Below are positions 18,305 to 27,828 of a stretch of 64,000 nucleotides of DNA, piece after piece (position 1 is the first letter of the stretch; every line of letters begins with the position of its first letter). A program made the position numbers and the translations under genes. The DNA lies in NCBI GenBank assembly GCA_027485695.1, contig JAIXQO010000005.1, forward strand, positions 62,001-126,000, given 5' to 3'. Under the pieces are notes generated by a model that saw nothing but the letters and a program-made list of their open reading frames with translations, had not been told where the DNA came from and did not search any database. The DNA comes from Pseudomonadota bacterium. Lineage in GTDB: Bacteria; Bdellovibrionota; UBA1018.

Positions 18305-19204
18305 ATGGCGAGGCGACGTTACCGCAAAAAACACGCGAAAAGATCCATGGAGAATTACGTCAATCCATTGATCGAGCGATTCGGAGTGGAATTTTTCCGG
18401 ACCCTCCCCAAGAAGCCGGGCATCTACTTGATGCGAAGCTCACGCCGCAAAACACTCTATATCGGCAAGGCCAAAGACCTGAAAAATCGCCTCTCCAGCT
18501 ATTCTCGGGTCTCACCGGCCAACGCTCATGAACGCATCGTAGAACTCATTCACAACGTTCACTCGATCGAATGGGTCGAACATGCGACCGAGCGAGAGGC
18601 GATCCAACACGAAAACCAACTCATTCATGCCGTGCGCCCACCGTTTAACATCGTCGCTGCGACTCAACTACGACATCTGTTCATCGGCGTCAGGAAAAAC
18701 GAAAAACGCGGTTTGGATTTTCAGCTCAGTACATCGACCTGGATCGAAGAAGAAGGCTACGAAGTATACGGCTGTTTTCCGAATCGACGACTCGTCAAGG
18801 ACGGCTACACGGCACTCCTTCGCCTCTTATTCTCCGCCGACTGCCAGAAACAGCGATTCCTGATCCCCGGGAAAATCTCGACTAAGATTGCCCCCTGGAG
18901 CTACACGAGCCCATTTCGCGACGAATGGCGAATTCCGCTCGACCAGTTTCTGCGCGGCAAAAACTGGGATTTTTTAGGATTGGTTTGCGAGGCGCTCGTC
19001 GAAAACGAGTTCGTGCCCGCATTTATGCGTCCAAGTCTTCAGGACGATATCAACCTCGTCAAAAAATTCTATCTTGAATCACCGGAAACCACCGAGACAC
19101 TCAAACAAAAACACGGGGTCGACGAACCGGTCTTGAGTCATTCCGGGCTCGATCAATTGATCGCGCTGGACTGCGATACGCGCGTCTCCGCTCCAGTCAG
19201 GTGA
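18305..19204 (+). CDS. GIY-YIG endonuclease domain protein (UvrC/Cho-like)
   Basis: A 299-residue protein whose first ~110 residues are a UvrC-type GIY-YIG nuclease: PGIYLMRS, TLYIGKAKDLKNRL (catalytic Tyr and Arg) and EREAIQHENQLI (metal-binding Glu). The rest lacks the UvrC RNase-H and helix-hairpin-helix domains, so the protein resembles Cho (UvrC homologue) or DNA polymerase III epsilon-linked GIY-YIG proteins that cut damaged DNA. Start is uncertain: the ATG at 18305 gives a very basic leader, and an ATG at 18350 is also possible. Its 3' end overlaps the convergent NRDE gene by 52 bases. Confidence 0.85.
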   Translation: MARRRYRKKHAKRSMENYVNPLIERFGVEFFRTLPKKPGIYLMRSSRRKTLYIGKAKDLKNRLSSYSRVSPANAHERIVELIHNVHSIEWVEHATEREAIQHENQLIHAVRPPFNIVAATQLRHLFIGVRKNEKRGLDFQLSTSTWIEEEGYEVYGCFPNRRLVKDGYTALLRLLFSADCQKQRFLIPGKISTKIAPWSYTSPFRDEWRIPLDQFLRGKNWDFLGLVCEALVENEFVPAFMRPSLQDDINLVKKFYLESPETTETLKQKHGVDEPVLSHSGLDQLIALDCDTRVSAPVR

Positions 19205-19908
19205 TTGCGCTCCCGAATCTCGACTGATCCATCCCGAAAAAAAATCGCCACCGTCGACAGCACCGTTTGGTAGTGACGATCGGGGATCTCGACGAAATTA
19301 GAAGCGAGCTTGCGCTCCCATTCGATCGGAAGCCCCGTCTCCGGCAATTGACTATCTGCAAGTCCCTCGCGCGACAACAAAAGCTGGAACGCTTGGGAAA
19401 ACATATCTTCTTCGTGACTAAAAGTGGACTCTCGCCAGTTTTTTTCTGCCCGCTGCGACTTCTCCCAATTGACGTCTCCGAGTTGATTGGAGAATGCGAA
19501 TGTTTCCTCGATATCGACCTTGCGCTCAATCGGTCCCACCGAAGAAACCATTTCCACTAAACCTGCTCGATTGCCGCGGATTGCAGTGAACGGCAAATAA
19601 TCCACGACCGAACCCAGAGTATCTATCATACGTCCAGATCCACTCAGAATCATCTCGGGGATTTCCCCACGTGATTTTTGCTGGGTTTTTTCGGAGTTTT
19701 TGATTCGAATATTGAGTACCGCAGAGAAACCGTGCGTGACCGAGAACGCAAGCCACGTTCCACCGGCCTGTAAGTCTCTACCGCAAATGACTCCACTGGG
19801 TTCTGTTTTCATCGGAGAAAACGGCCGATCCGCAAGTTCATCACGATTGTGCAAAACGACCAGTTCCGTGTTTTGCGTCGGATTTTTTCGAATGACGATC
19901 AAGCACAT
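19153..19908 (-). CDS. NRDE-domain (TANGO2-like) protein
   Basis: A 251-residue protein that begins MCLIVIRKN and contains the hallmark HNRDELADRP at about residues 20-30, then GVICGRDLQAGGTWLAF, both defining the NRDE/TANGO2 family. The N-terminal Cys2 suggests an Ntn-hydrolase-like fold after Met removal. TANGO2 homologues have been linked to haem trafficking and to acyl-CoA metabolism, but a bacterial role is not settled. The last ~17 codons overlap the 3' end of the convergent GIY-YIG gene. Single gene with no obvious partner. Confidence 0.87.
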   Translation of the reverse strand: MCLIVIRKNPTQNTELVVLHNRDELADRPFSPMKTEPSGVICGRDLQAGGTWLAFSVTHGFSAVLNIRIKNSEKTQQKSRGEIPEMILSGSGRMIDTLGSVVDYLPFTAIRGNRAGLVEMVSSVGPIERKVDIEETFAFSNQLGDVNWEKSQRAEKNWRESTFSHEEDMFSQAFQLLLSREGLADSQLPETGLPIEWERKLASNFVEIPDRHYQTVLSTVAIFFRDGSVEIRERNHLTGAETRVSQSSAIN

Positions 19909-19970
19909 AGGCTCAGTCTAGCCGCGATTTCCCTGGTTGTAACTGCGTTCGTTCGATACCCTAGAGTGAG

Positions 19971-20393
19971 ATGAAACAGAGTTGTCGTGATTCATTTGAC
20001 AGGATTTTTGAGTCGATTTTGAAAGAGCTTCCTAGAAGCGTTCGAGATCTGATGGAAGGTATTCCGATCTTGATCGAAGACGAACCTTCTGCTGACCAAC
20101 TCGAACAACTCGGCGGATATTCTCCCTCAGAAGAACCGTCGGACCTCTGCGGACTTCACGCCGGTATCCCTCTTTCGGAACGAAGCGTATTCGATGGTGA
20201 GGTCGAGTTCGATACGATTTTTTTATTTCGTGGGCCGATCATTCGCCTGTCTTTTGGAGAGATGCGTGAACTCGGAGAATCTGAGATTCATTCAGCGTCG
20301 CTACACAAACAAATTCGCATCACACTTCTTCATGAACTCGGCCATCATTTAGGTCTGGACGAAGAACGTCTCGCGGAACTTGGATACGAGTAA
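19971..20393 (+). CDS. Minimal zinc metallopeptidase (Zincin_1 family)
   Basis: A 140-residue protein with the metalloprotease signature HELGHHLGLDEERL at the C-terminus (His121, Glu122, His125, with Asp130 a likely third ligand). The preceding block LFRGPIIRLSFGEMRELG and the overall size fit the PF06262 minimal zincins, cytoplasmic proteins of unknown substrate. It has no signal peptide. It is convergent with the DbpA gene, whose stop lies 10 bases beyond. Confidence 0.85.
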   Translation: MKQSCRDSFDRIFESILKELPRSVRDLMEGIPILIEDEPSADQLEQLGGYSPSEEPSDLCGLHAGIPLSERSVFDGEVEFDTIFLFRGPIIRLSFGEMRELGESEIHSASLHKQIRITLLHELGHHLGLDEERLAELGYE

Positions 20394-20403
20394 CTCGAGC
20401 CAC

Positions 20404-21822
20404 TTAGCGGACCGGCTCCACGCGAAACTTGCGACCCTTGATCCGACCATCGCGCAGACTCTGAAGCGCGACTTCAAAAACGTCGGTCGATACTGCGACA
20501 TAGCTGAATAGGTCATGGATTTCGATTTTTCCGACTTGAGTGGCCTGAAGCCCCCCCGCCTCGCCGGTGAGTGCGCCCAGGATATCGCCCGGACGAACTT
20601 TGTCTTTTCGTCCACCGGAGATGTAGATCGTCTGCATGGCTGCAGCCACTACTGGTGCACGCCCTGGAACTTCATCCAACTCGACTTCAGCGATTTCGGG
20701 GGTCTGTTCGATCGTGAGGCTCGTTTGAGAGAGCTCTTCGATTCGTGTGATCTTGATGCTCTCGCGATCGGAACAAAACGAGATGGCTACACCACCTTTG
20801 CCCGCACGACCGGTTCTACCCACCCGATGAACATAAATTTCGGGCTGTTTCGGCATTTCAAAATTCACCACCAGGTCCAGATCAGAAACGTCAATCCCGC
20901 GAGCCGCGACGTCGGTTGCGATCAGGACACGGATACTACGGTTCCTGAATTTCGCCATGATGCGATCACGGTCCCGCTGCTCAAGGTCTCCGTGGAGTTC
21001 GCCGACGCTGATTCCCGCTTGCGATAGATCCTGCGCGAGCGCGGCGACACTCGCCTTAAAATTACAGAATACGATCGCCGATTCCGGTTTTTCACGCTCC
21101 AACACCCAGAGCAACGTCTTGAATCGATCATCATCCTCGACGCGGTAAACGATTTGCCGGATGGTCGATGCGATCTTGTTTTCCACTTCGACCGTCACTC
21201 GCTCCGGCGAACGTTGATACTGACTACTCATCGACTCAATGGAATTCGGAAACGTAGCCGAGAACAAAACCGTCTGACGACGTTCTGGAATGTCGGCGAC
21301 GATGGCCGCCAAATCGTCCTGAAACCCCATCTCGAGCATTCGGTCTGCTTCGTCTAAGACCAGCATGCTCACCTGGCGCAAATCGAGCGAGCGACGACTG
21401 AGGTGATCGAGCACCCTTCCCGGCGTACCAACGACGATGTGAACACCGCGCTCAAGCGCCGAGTACTGGGGGCCCATTGGAGTGCCGCCCGAGAGAATCA
21501 GAATTTGAAGCCCCGGGAATCGGCGACCGAGTTTGCGAAGCTCTCTTGCGACCTGCGTACAGAGCTCACGAGTCGGACAAAGGACCAAGGTCTGAATCCG
21601 GCGTTCTTGCAAGCGAATGCGGTTCAATACGGGGAGACCAAACGCCGCGGTTTTCCCGCTACCGGTTTGCGCCTGACCGATGAGATCTTTGCCCTGAAGG
21701 AGGAGCGGAATGCTCATCGCCTGGATCGGCGAAGGTTCGACAAACCCCAGCTCCTCGGTCACTTGGACGAGTTCAGGCGATAGCCCCAGATCAGAGAAGC
21801 TCTTCTTTGCGGACGTGGTCAT
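20404..21822 (-). CDS. dbpA: DEAD-box ATP-dependent RNA helicase DbpA
   Basis: A 472-residue helicase with all DEAD-box motifs: Q motif (VEPSPIQAMSIP), Walker A AQTGSGKT, TPGRVLD, DEAD, SAT in FSATFP, and HRVGRTGRAGKGG. The C-terminal ~75 residues (KVRPGDILGALTGEAGG, GKIEIHDLFSYVAVS, KGRKFRVEPVR) form the DbpA RNA-binding domain, which in E. coli recognises hairpin 92 of 23S rRNA during 50S assembly. This distinguishes it from RhlE or SrmB. Standard length for DbpA. Single gene. Confidence 0.93.
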   Translation of the reverse strand: MTTSAKKSFSDLGLSPELVQVTEELGFVEPSPIQAMSIPLLLQGKDLIGQAQTGSGKTAAFGLPVLNRIRLQERRIQTLVLCPTRELCTQVARELRKLGRRFPGLQILILSGGTPMGPQYSALERGVHIVVGTPGRVLDHLSRRSLDLRQVSMLVLDEADRMLEMGFQDDLAAIVADIPERRQTVLFSATFPNSIESMSSQYQRSPERVTVEVENKIASTIRQIVYRVEDDDRFKTLLWVLEREKPESAIVFCNFKASVAALAQDLSQAGISVGELHGDLEQRDRDRIMAKFRNRSIRVLIATDVAARGIDVSDLDLVVNFEMPKQPEIYVHRVGRTGRAGKGGVAISFCSDRESIKITRIEELSQTSLTIEQTPEIAEVELDEVPGRAPVVAAAMQTIYISGGRKDKVRPGDILGALTGEAGGLQATQVGKIEIHDLFSYVAVSTDVFEVALQSLRDGRIKGRKFRVEPVR

Positions 21823-21931
21823 ATCCCTTCCTCATACGCGATCATGGCGCATTCCGCCACCCCGGAGCGCCTCCGCCCAAGTGGACCAGAATCTTCAATG
21901 ATAACAAAAACTTTTGCAGGAGCCGGCTCAC

Positions 21932-21963
21932 AAAAAAGGGCCGGAACCCGGAGGTCCCAGCCC
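21932..21963 (-). terminator. Intrinsic terminator of the TerC-family gene
   Basis: Read on the minus strand, an 11-bp stem (GGGCTGGGACC pairs with GGTTCCGGCCC through two G-U wobbles) with a TCCG loop is followed directly by six T. It lies 34 bases after the stop of the gene at 21998. Confidence 0.85.
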
Positions 21964-21997
21964 GATGCTTGAGAACGATACTTCAGTCACCCAGGAA

Positions 21998-22753
21998 CTA
22001 GGATGTATTCGGTAATTTCGGTTGATGAAGGTCGACTGGTTTTTGAGCCTTACGAAACCGGATATTGACCATCTCGACGATCAGAGAAAACGCCATCGCG
22101 AAGTAAATATAACCTTTGCCGATATGCCCACCCATACCCTCGACCGTCAGCATGACGCCGATGAGGATGAGGAATGACAGGGCGAGAATCTTGAGTGTCG
22201 GGTGACGATGAACGATGTCGCTGATGGTTCCTGCAGCCAAGAGCATCACGCCGACGGCAGCCATCATCGCGATGACCATGACGCCGAGTTGGCTCGCCAT
22301 TCCGACAGCCGTGATCACGGAGTCGAGCGAAAAAACGAGGTCGAGAATGATGATTTGGAAGATAATCGCGCCAAACTTTGCTGTGCGAGAGGAGGTATTC
22401 GAGCCGGTGGTTTGTTCGCCGGACTCGAGTTTCTCGTGAATCTCAAACGTCGCCTTGGCGATCAGGAACAGACCTCCCAAGAGCAAGATGATGTCACGAC
22501 CGGAGAAACTCTTATCGAACACTTCGAACAGAGGCTCGGTCAACCGCATGATCCATGCGATCGAGAACAAGAGACCCAGTCGCATGATGAGCGCGAGACC
22601 AATTCCCAACTGCCGCGCTTTGTTCTGCTGATTCGCTGGGAGTTTACCCACCAAAATCGCGATAAAGATGATGTTGTCGATCCCCAGGACGATTTCCATC
22701 GCCGTGAGCGTGAATAACGCGATCAAGGCGTCTGCCGTTAACAATGATTCCAT
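21998..22753 (-). CDS. TerC-family integral membrane protein
   Basis: A 251-residue inner-membrane protein with seven predicted segments. The TerC signatures are present: EIVLGIDNIIFIAIL near the N-terminus and ILDLVFSLDSVITAVG in the middle, both with the conserved acidic residues thought to bind metal. Size and motifs match the YoaE/YkoY/Alx-type TerC group, some of which export manganese or load metalloenzymes during secretion. Substrate not determinable here. No yybP-ykoY riboswitch is visible in the ~115 bases upstream. A strong terminator follows. Confidence 0.9.
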   Translation of the reverse strand: MESLLTADALIALFTLTAMEIVLGIDNIIFIAILVGKLPANQQNKARQLGIGLALIMRLGLLFSIAWIMRLTEPLFEVFDKSFSGRDIILLLGGLFLIAKATFEIHEKLESGEQTTGSNTSSRTAKFGAIIFQIIILDLVFSLDSVITAVGMASQLGVMVIAMMAAVGVMLLAAGTISDIVHRHPTLKILALSFLILIGVMLTVEGMGGHIGKGYIYFAMAFSLIVEMVNIRFRKAQKPVDLHQPKLPNTS

Positions 22754-22801
22754 AGTACTAATTTATGACGAGAGCCTGTGGTTTGGAACGACAAACTACG
22801 A

Positions 22802-22834
22802 GTCCCGCCTGGAGGAGGGTTCTCCAAGCGGGAC
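22802..22834 (-). terminator. Strong hairpin after the outer-membrane protein gene
   Basis: GTCCCGCCTGGAG (22802-22814) and CTCCAAGCGGGAC (22822-22834) pair over 13 bp with one wobble and a 7-nt loop. No clean T tract follows on either strand, so it could be a terminator, an mRNA 3'-end stabiliser, or both, for the minus-strand gene ending at 22868. Confidence 0.5.
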
Positions 22835-22867
22835 CCAGTCGAGGCTGTGCACCCCCGACTGTAACAA

Positions 22868-23845
22868 CTACAGGACGTTGATGTTGGCGCTGAGAGCCAA
22901 GTTCGTATTGTCAGCTCGCAGATCGCCCGGAATAAATTGGATATTCGGGTAGAGGAAAATATCCCGAGAAACCGAAATGCCCAGACCCGTGGATTGGTAA
23001 ACCTTGTTCTTCATAAAAGTGAACGCGGTTGGCTCATTGCGAAGGTGTTCATAGACCAACAGACCACTGATCGTACGAATATTGAACGTATCGTTGATCA
23101 CGTACTCGAGGAACGGATAGATCCCGAAGTAGTAATCGCTCTGAATACCGCGAACATCACGACCATTTGCAGAGTCCTTGGTGAATTGAGAAAAACCACC
23201 CTGGGTCAGCGCTCCGATCGACAAACCGGTTGTTCCCACGTCGTAGGCATTGTTCAAAGAAACGTTCCAGTTGGCGAGGAATCCGTTGTCTCGCAGATTG
23301 CTCGCCGTATAGAGCGTCGGACCTGCCTGAAGCACGGTTTGCACGCCGCCCATCCAACGAAACAATTTCTGGTAGTTCAGGACCGGGTTATCAGCGTCGA
23401 ATCGAGAGCCGTTGTACGACTCCGGCACGTCGCCCAGTGGGGTGATCCAGCGGAAACCCACGCCCAATCGGACAGCATCCGTCGAGTTGATCGAGTATTT
23501 CATACCGACGTTACCGCCGAGACGAGCGACGTCCGTTGTGCCGGTCGCACCCCGAATATTCGGGCGCTCCGAGGCAAAAGGTTTTTCGATCGAACCAGCG
23601 GCATATTCGAGGGAGGACGCGAGAGAGAACCGAGATTTCGAACCGGACTCCGCGCGCATTTTGCGGTTGGTGATCACTTGGTCGGCGTCCATACCCTCAG
23701 GTTTTTTCTCGGTGGGAATTTCAACAACACTGGTGGTGGCCGAACTGGTCGAGGCTCCGTTTTCTTCGGACCAAGCCGATCCAGTGACGATCAGAGCGGC
23801 GAGCCCGACAGAAATGATTGCGCCAAATTTCCGAAAAGCCTTCAT
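22868..23845 (-). CDS. Putative outer-membrane beta-barrel protein
   Basis: A 325-residue exported protein. The signal peptide ends near GSAWS/EENG. A Ser/Thr-rich stretch and a short basic region follow (residues 25-70); from there the chain alternates polar and hydrophobic residues in about 12 strand-like segments (for example VGMKYSINSTDAVRLGVGFRW, ISGLLVYEHL, TNLALSANINVL). This is the pattern of an outer-membrane barrel, though the last residue is Leu rather than Phe. No family recognised. AAAGGGA lies before the ATG. Transcribed alone. Confidence 0.65.
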   Translation of the reverse strand: MKAFRKFGAIISVGLAALIVTGSAWSEENGASTSSATTSVVEIPTEKKPEGMDADQVITNRKMRAESGSKSRFSLASSLEYAAGSIEKPFASERPNIRGATGTTDVARLGGNVGMKYSINSTDAVRLGVGFRWITPLGDVPESYNGSRFDADNPVLNYQKLFRWMGGVQTVLQAGPTLYTASNLRDNGFLANWNVSLNNAYDVGTTGLSIGALTQGGFSQFTKDSANGRDVRGIQSDYYFGIYPFLEYVINDTFNIRTISGLLVYEHLRNEPTAFTFMKNKVYQSTGLGISVSRDIFLYPNIQFIPGDLRADNTNLALSANINVL

Positions 23846-24015
23846 CTTTAATCCCTTTCGAGTTGTTTAGGAACCAGGACCTAGTTCGAACCTATTTCAA
23901 ATCACCCGTGATGATCAAGATGAGGTGATAGATTAATTTGCATTTAACTTCAGATGAAAAATCGACTTAATACCGAGAAAAAAGGCGTTTTATTGAGTCT
24001 TGGATTAAAACGAAT

Positions 24016-24873
24016 TCATTCGCTCTCTCGTGAAAATTTTCTAAAGCTCGCTGGCGAGCGCTTTTCCTTGGTCCGAAAAAATCTCGCGAAATAATTCGGA
24101 TCATCGAAACCGACTCGCTCCGCGACTTCGGAGATCGAGAGTTCCGAGTACGCAAGTAACCGTTTTGCTTCGAGCAAGACGCGCTCTTGAATCACGGTAC
24201 GGGCCGATTTCCCGAGTAGTCGCGAGATCCGCATCGTCAGAGCTTTGGGACTGAGTCGCATTTGTTTTGCGTAGAACGAGACGGAGTGCTCGATATCAAA
24301 ATGCGACTCCACCAGGCGTACGAAAACATGATCGGAAGCATCCTCGGGAATTGCGATTTTTCCTTCTAAACCCGTTCTTGCGATTCCGATGATCAAAATC
24401 GCAAGTTCACTTCTCAGCGCCTCATCAACGTAATTTTCGTTTCGTTCATTCTCTTGAACCATCCGCTCAAGCGTGTGCACGATCGAATTTCTCCGGTCAC
24501 CGGAGACTTCTTGAAAATCGATGCGATCCGGAAATCGCTGAGCCCAGGCGTCCAGCGACGTGCCTTGAAACTCGATCACCACTCCGCGCGTGTCTGGACT
24601 TAAACTCCAGTGGTGCACTTGTCCGGGTTTCATCAGGAAAAACTGTCGGGGTCCCACAGGATACCGAACGAAATCAATCTCGTGCCAACCCGTTCCCTGC
24701 TCGATCCAAACCAGGTGATAAAACGAATGCCGATGGGGGAATGGGACCAGCGGATCCAGCCGAGACTCCAGGCGATTCGCCCGAATCTGACCACTGACTC
24801 CGACGACGGTGCCGAACTCACGCATTCCGTGACGGGTATCCTGTCGTTTATTGGCTTTTTTTACGGGATTCAT
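24016..24873 (-). CDS. AraC-family transcriptional regulator
   Basis: A 285-residue regulator with an N-terminal cupin sensor (FPHRHSFYHLVWIEQGTGWHEI, then FFLMKPGQVHHWSL) and a C-terminal pair of helix-turn-helix motifs (SVSFYAKQMRLSPKALTMRI and ISEVAERVGFDDPNYFARFF). The overall layout is that of AraC/XylS regulators responding to a small ligand. The neighbours are divergently or separately transcribed, so its target is not evident; the outer-membrane protein gene downstream on the same strand and the divergent DUF983 gene are the nearest candidates. Confidence 0.9.
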   Translation of the reverse strand: MNPVKKANKRQDTRHGMREFGTVVGVSGQIRANRLESRLDPLVPFPHRHSFYHLVWIEQGTGWHEIDFVRYPVGPRQFFLMKPGQVHHWSLSPDTRGVVIEFQGTSLDAWAQRFPDRIDFQEVSGDRRNSIVHTLERMVQENERNENYVDEALRSELAILIIGIARTGLEGKIAIPEDASDHVFVRLVESHFDIEHSVSFYAKQMRLSPKALTMRISRLLGKSARTVIQERVLLEAKRLLAYSELSISEVAERVGFDDPNYFARFFRTKEKRSPASFRKFSRESE

Positions 24874-24965
24874 AGAGCCATCTTAGTCCATTATGTGACC
24901 TTTGTGCTATTCTTTGAGAACTCCGTCTCTACCATTTTGAACTCGAATCGGGGTATTCTAGAACC

Positions 24966-25346
24966 ATGGAAACGCCCGCCAAGACCACTACCACCCCTGA
25001 GAAACGCCGAACGACTTTCTCGCTGATTCTGAACGCCCTCTGCCCGGCATGCGGTGAGGGTGAAATCACTCGCGGGCTTTTCTCGATGCACAAGGCTTGT
25101 CCCAAATGCGGCTACGATCTAAATCCGGAGAGCGGCTATTATCTGGGCGCTATGATGGTGGGCTTTCTTGCCACCTCACTTCTCTTGGTCCCTCCGATGA
25201 TCACCATGAAAGTGATGGGCGTCGACGACTCCATCATCATTGTTTTCCCTTTTATTCAGTATGGCGTCATCGGACCGCTTCTCATCTACTACGCCAAAGT
25301 CATCTGGGTACATCTGGCGTACCGCGCGACGCAGCGTCTGAAATAA
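24966..25346 (+). CDS. DUF983 small membrane protein with zinc-ribbon motifs
   Basis: A 126-residue protein with two CxxC knuckles (CPACGEGEITRG and CPKCGYDLNPE) typical of DUF983, followed by two membrane segments (MMVGFLATSLLLVPPMI, IIIVFPFIQYGVIGPLLIYY). Such proteins are widespread, often near cytochrome-oxidase genes, with no settled function. Divergent from the AraC regulator across about 90 bases. Confidence 0.88.
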   Translation: METPAKTTTTPEKRRTTFSLILNALCPACGEGEITRGLFSMHKACPKCGYDLNPESGYYLGAMMVGFLATSLLLVPPMITMKVMGVDDSIIIVFPFIQYGVIGPLLIYYAKVIWVHLAYRATQRLK

Positions 25347-25422
25347 GCGAACTTTTCGTCGAGTTTCGATCGGGATTTGGCTAAAATCGACTGCCCACAT
25401 CCCTGAACGGATCTTCCTCGAA

Positions 25423-27828
25423 TTGAAAAAAATCCTTCGCCTCTCTATTCGTGATTTCGCCCTGCCGAGCCCTCGCTCTGGTCACATCGATTCCTATTCG
25501 GGCTATCGAAACTCCCCGCTCGAAGGCATCGAGATTCATCAAGAGATCCAAAAACGCCGGGCCCAAGCCCACAGCTCTTATCGTGCCGAGGTGACCTGCG
25601 CGCGGGTGTTCGAGCGAGACGAGTTTCAATTCGAAATCCAAGGCCGAATGGACGGGATTTTCGACGAGATGCCCGTCCGCATCGAAGAGATCAAAACCAC
25701 TTTCAACATCCGCGAACTCAAAAAAACTCTCGATTCCACGGGAGATCGACACCCGTACGCACTACAACTCCTGACTTACGGCTATTTCCATTGGCTGGAA
25801 CATCAATCAGAACCTGTGCTCTCGATGCACCTCGTATCCACGAGAAACCGAGAGACCATCGACCATCCGGTAAAACTCGACCTCGAACGCTACGATGCTT
25901 GGCTGAACCGACGACTGGATGAACTCGTTACGCTTGCGAAAATTTCTGAAAAACGGACGGAGCGTCGGCGCAAGATCGCGCGCGATTTCCCTTTTCCATT
26001 CTCACGCGCCCGTCCCGGACAAATCGACCTGATCGAGACGATCGAGTCCGGCATCCGGGAACGCCGCCCGATGATGCTGCAGGCTCCGACCGGACTCGGA
26101 AAAACCGTGGGCGTTCTCTATCCGAGCTTAAAAGACTCTCTCGCGCGCGGACAGTCCGTCATTTACGTCACTCCGAAAAACAGCCAGCACGCGGTGGCCG
26201 AAGATGCCGTCGAACGATTTCAAGATTCCGGTGCCGCACTCAAATCGTTGACCATCACGGCAAAAAGCAAGATGTGCCTCAAAGCCGAGCCGCTTTGTAA
26301 CCCGAGCTACTGCGAATACGCGCGAGACTACTACGACAAGGTCGATCGGCATGAGCTCCCGGCTGAACTCGCAAAAAAGAAAAAACTCACTTCTCGAACC
26401 TTCAAGACCCTCGGCAAAAATTTCGAAGTCTGTCCCTACGAATTGCAGCTCGAAGCCGTCAACGCCGCCGACGTCGTCATCTGCGATTACCACTACGCGT
26501 TTTCCGCGCGCTCGCTCCTGACGAGAAACCCCATGCCGAGCCTCGGCGCTGAGGGCAAGCCGAACCTGGTCATCGACGAAGCTCACAACCTGCCGTCCAG
26601 AGCCATGGACTACTACTCCCCGTCGCTCTCCAGTTATTCGTTGGACCGAATGCGCGAAGACACTAGGCGCCTACCGAAACGTTTCGCTCGAGAAGCCGAG
26701 GAACTGCTCGACGAATGCATCGAGGTTCTCTTGGCTTGCCGTCCGGAGGGCGACTCCAAGAGCGCCACCATCGAACCGCCGGTCTCGCCCTTTTCGGACA
26801 TGGAAACCAAGCTCCGAGGTTTTCTCTCACGGTACCTGGAGTCCGATGTAGAGATCGAAGCTCAAGACCCCATTTTGAAACTCACGTTTTACTGGAGCGA
26901 GTTTTCGCAAATGCTCCAAGAAATCAGTGAAACGGGACGCGAGGAGTTTTTCACCACCTTTCAATCAGATCGCCACGGCGGCACGGTCAAGATCACCTGC
27001 TGTGACGCCTCCGAAATGCTGAAGCCGCGCTACGAGAGTTTCGATCAAGTGGTCGCTTTTTCGGCCACACTTAAACCGTTCGAATATTATTCTAAACTCT
27101 CCGGACTTGAATCCGACGCCCTACTCACCCGAGAGTTCGGTTCACCGTTCGATCCTGCGCAACGAAAACTCCTAATCATCCCCCAGGTCTCCACAAAATT
27201 TTCAGAGCGTGCAAAAAACTACCCGCGCATCGCCGAAGTCATCGAGCGGGTCATCGCCAAAAAAACCGGAAACTACCTGGCGTTTTTCCCGAGTTTTGAT
27301 TTTCTGCACCAAGTGCTCGCGCATTTTCGTTGCCCAGAAGGTTATCGCTTGCTCGCGCAAGAACGAAACTCTACGCCGTCCGCCGTCGAGGACACTCTGG
27401 AGATCCTAAAAGCAGGCGAGCGCCCGACGTTGCTATTCGCCGTTCAAGGCGGTGTTTTTTCCGAAGGTGTCGACTACCCCGGCGAGATGGTCATTGGAGC
27501 GTTTGTAATCGGTCCACCGCTGCCGAATTTCGATCTCGAGCGCGAGACCATGAAACGTTATTACCAAGAACACTACCGAGCCGGTTTCTCTTATGCGTAC
27601 ACCTACCCGGCGATGGCCAAAGCCGTTCAAGCCGCGGGGCGCGTGATCCGCACCGAAAGCGACCGCGGAATCATCATCTTGATGGATGGTCGTTTCGTAG
27701 AGAACGAATACGCTCAGACCATGCCGAGCGATTGGTTTAAAACTCGCCCCAATGAGCTCGTTTCCCAGCGAATCCTGACTGAAATCGAGGAATTTTGGTC
27801 GGCCCCTGAGAAGAACATAACGTCATAG
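25423..27828 (+). CDS. XPD/Rad3-type iron-sulfur helicase fused to a PD-(D/E)XK domain
   Basis: An 801-residue protein with two parts. Residues 1-170 look like a Cas4/RecB-type PD-(D/E)XK nuclease: GRMDGIF (Asp77) followed by RIEEIKTT (Glu89-x-Lys91) and a QLLTYGYF helix. Residues ~195-790 are a superfamily 2 XPD/DinG helicase: Walker A APTGLGKT (Lys227), DEAH at 385-388, four cysteines in the iron-sulfur position (285, 292, 297, 337), SATLKPF, and motif VI as QAAGRVIRT. It should unwind DNA 5'-3' and may trim it. The start is TTG at 25423 with no clear ribosome site; no nearby ATG preserves the nuclease core. It stands alone, not beside cas genes. Confidence 0.9.
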   Translation: MKKILRLSIRDFALPSPRSGHIDSYSGYRNSPLEGIEIHQEIQKRRAQAHSSYRAEVTCARVFERDEFQFEIQGRMDGIFDEMPVRIEEIKTTFNIRELKKTLDSTGDRHPYALQLLTYGYFHWLEHQSEPVLSMHLVSTRNRETIDHPVKLDLERYDAWLNRRLDELVTLAKISEKRTERRRKIARDFPFPFSRARPGQIDLIETIESGIRERRPMMLQAPTGLGKTVGVLYPSLKDSLARGQSVIYVTPKNSQHAVAEDAVERFQDSGAALKSLTITAKSKMCLKAEPLCNPSYCEYARDYYDKVDRHELPAELAKKKKLTSRTFKTLGKNFEVCPYELQLEAVNAADVVICDYHYAFSARSLLTRNPMPSLGAEGKPNLVIDEAHNLPSRAMDYYSPSLSSYSLDRMREDTRRLPKRFAREAEELLDECIEVLLACRPEGDSKSATIEPPVSPFSDMETKLRGFLSRYLESDVEIEAQDPILKLTFYWSEFSQMLQEISETGREEFFTTFQSDRHGGTVKITCCDASEMLKPRYESFDQVVAFSATLKPFEYYSKLSGLESDALLTREFGSPFDPAQRKLLIIPQVSTKFSERAKNYPRIAEVIERVIAKKTGNYLAFFPSFDFLHQVLAHFRCPEGYRLLAQERNSTPSAVEDTLEILKAGERPTLLFAVQGGVFSEGVDYPGEMVIGAFVIGPPLPNFDLERETMKRYYQEHYRAGFSYAYTYPAMAKAVQAAGRVIRTESDRGIIILMDGRFVENEYAQTMPSDWFKTRPNELVSQRILTEIEEFWSAPEKNITS

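Noticed and set aside
22754..22867. Possible manganese (yybP-ykoY) riboswitch before the TerC gene
   Set aside because: No matching stems; the only strong hairpin is at the end of the outer-membrane protein gene.
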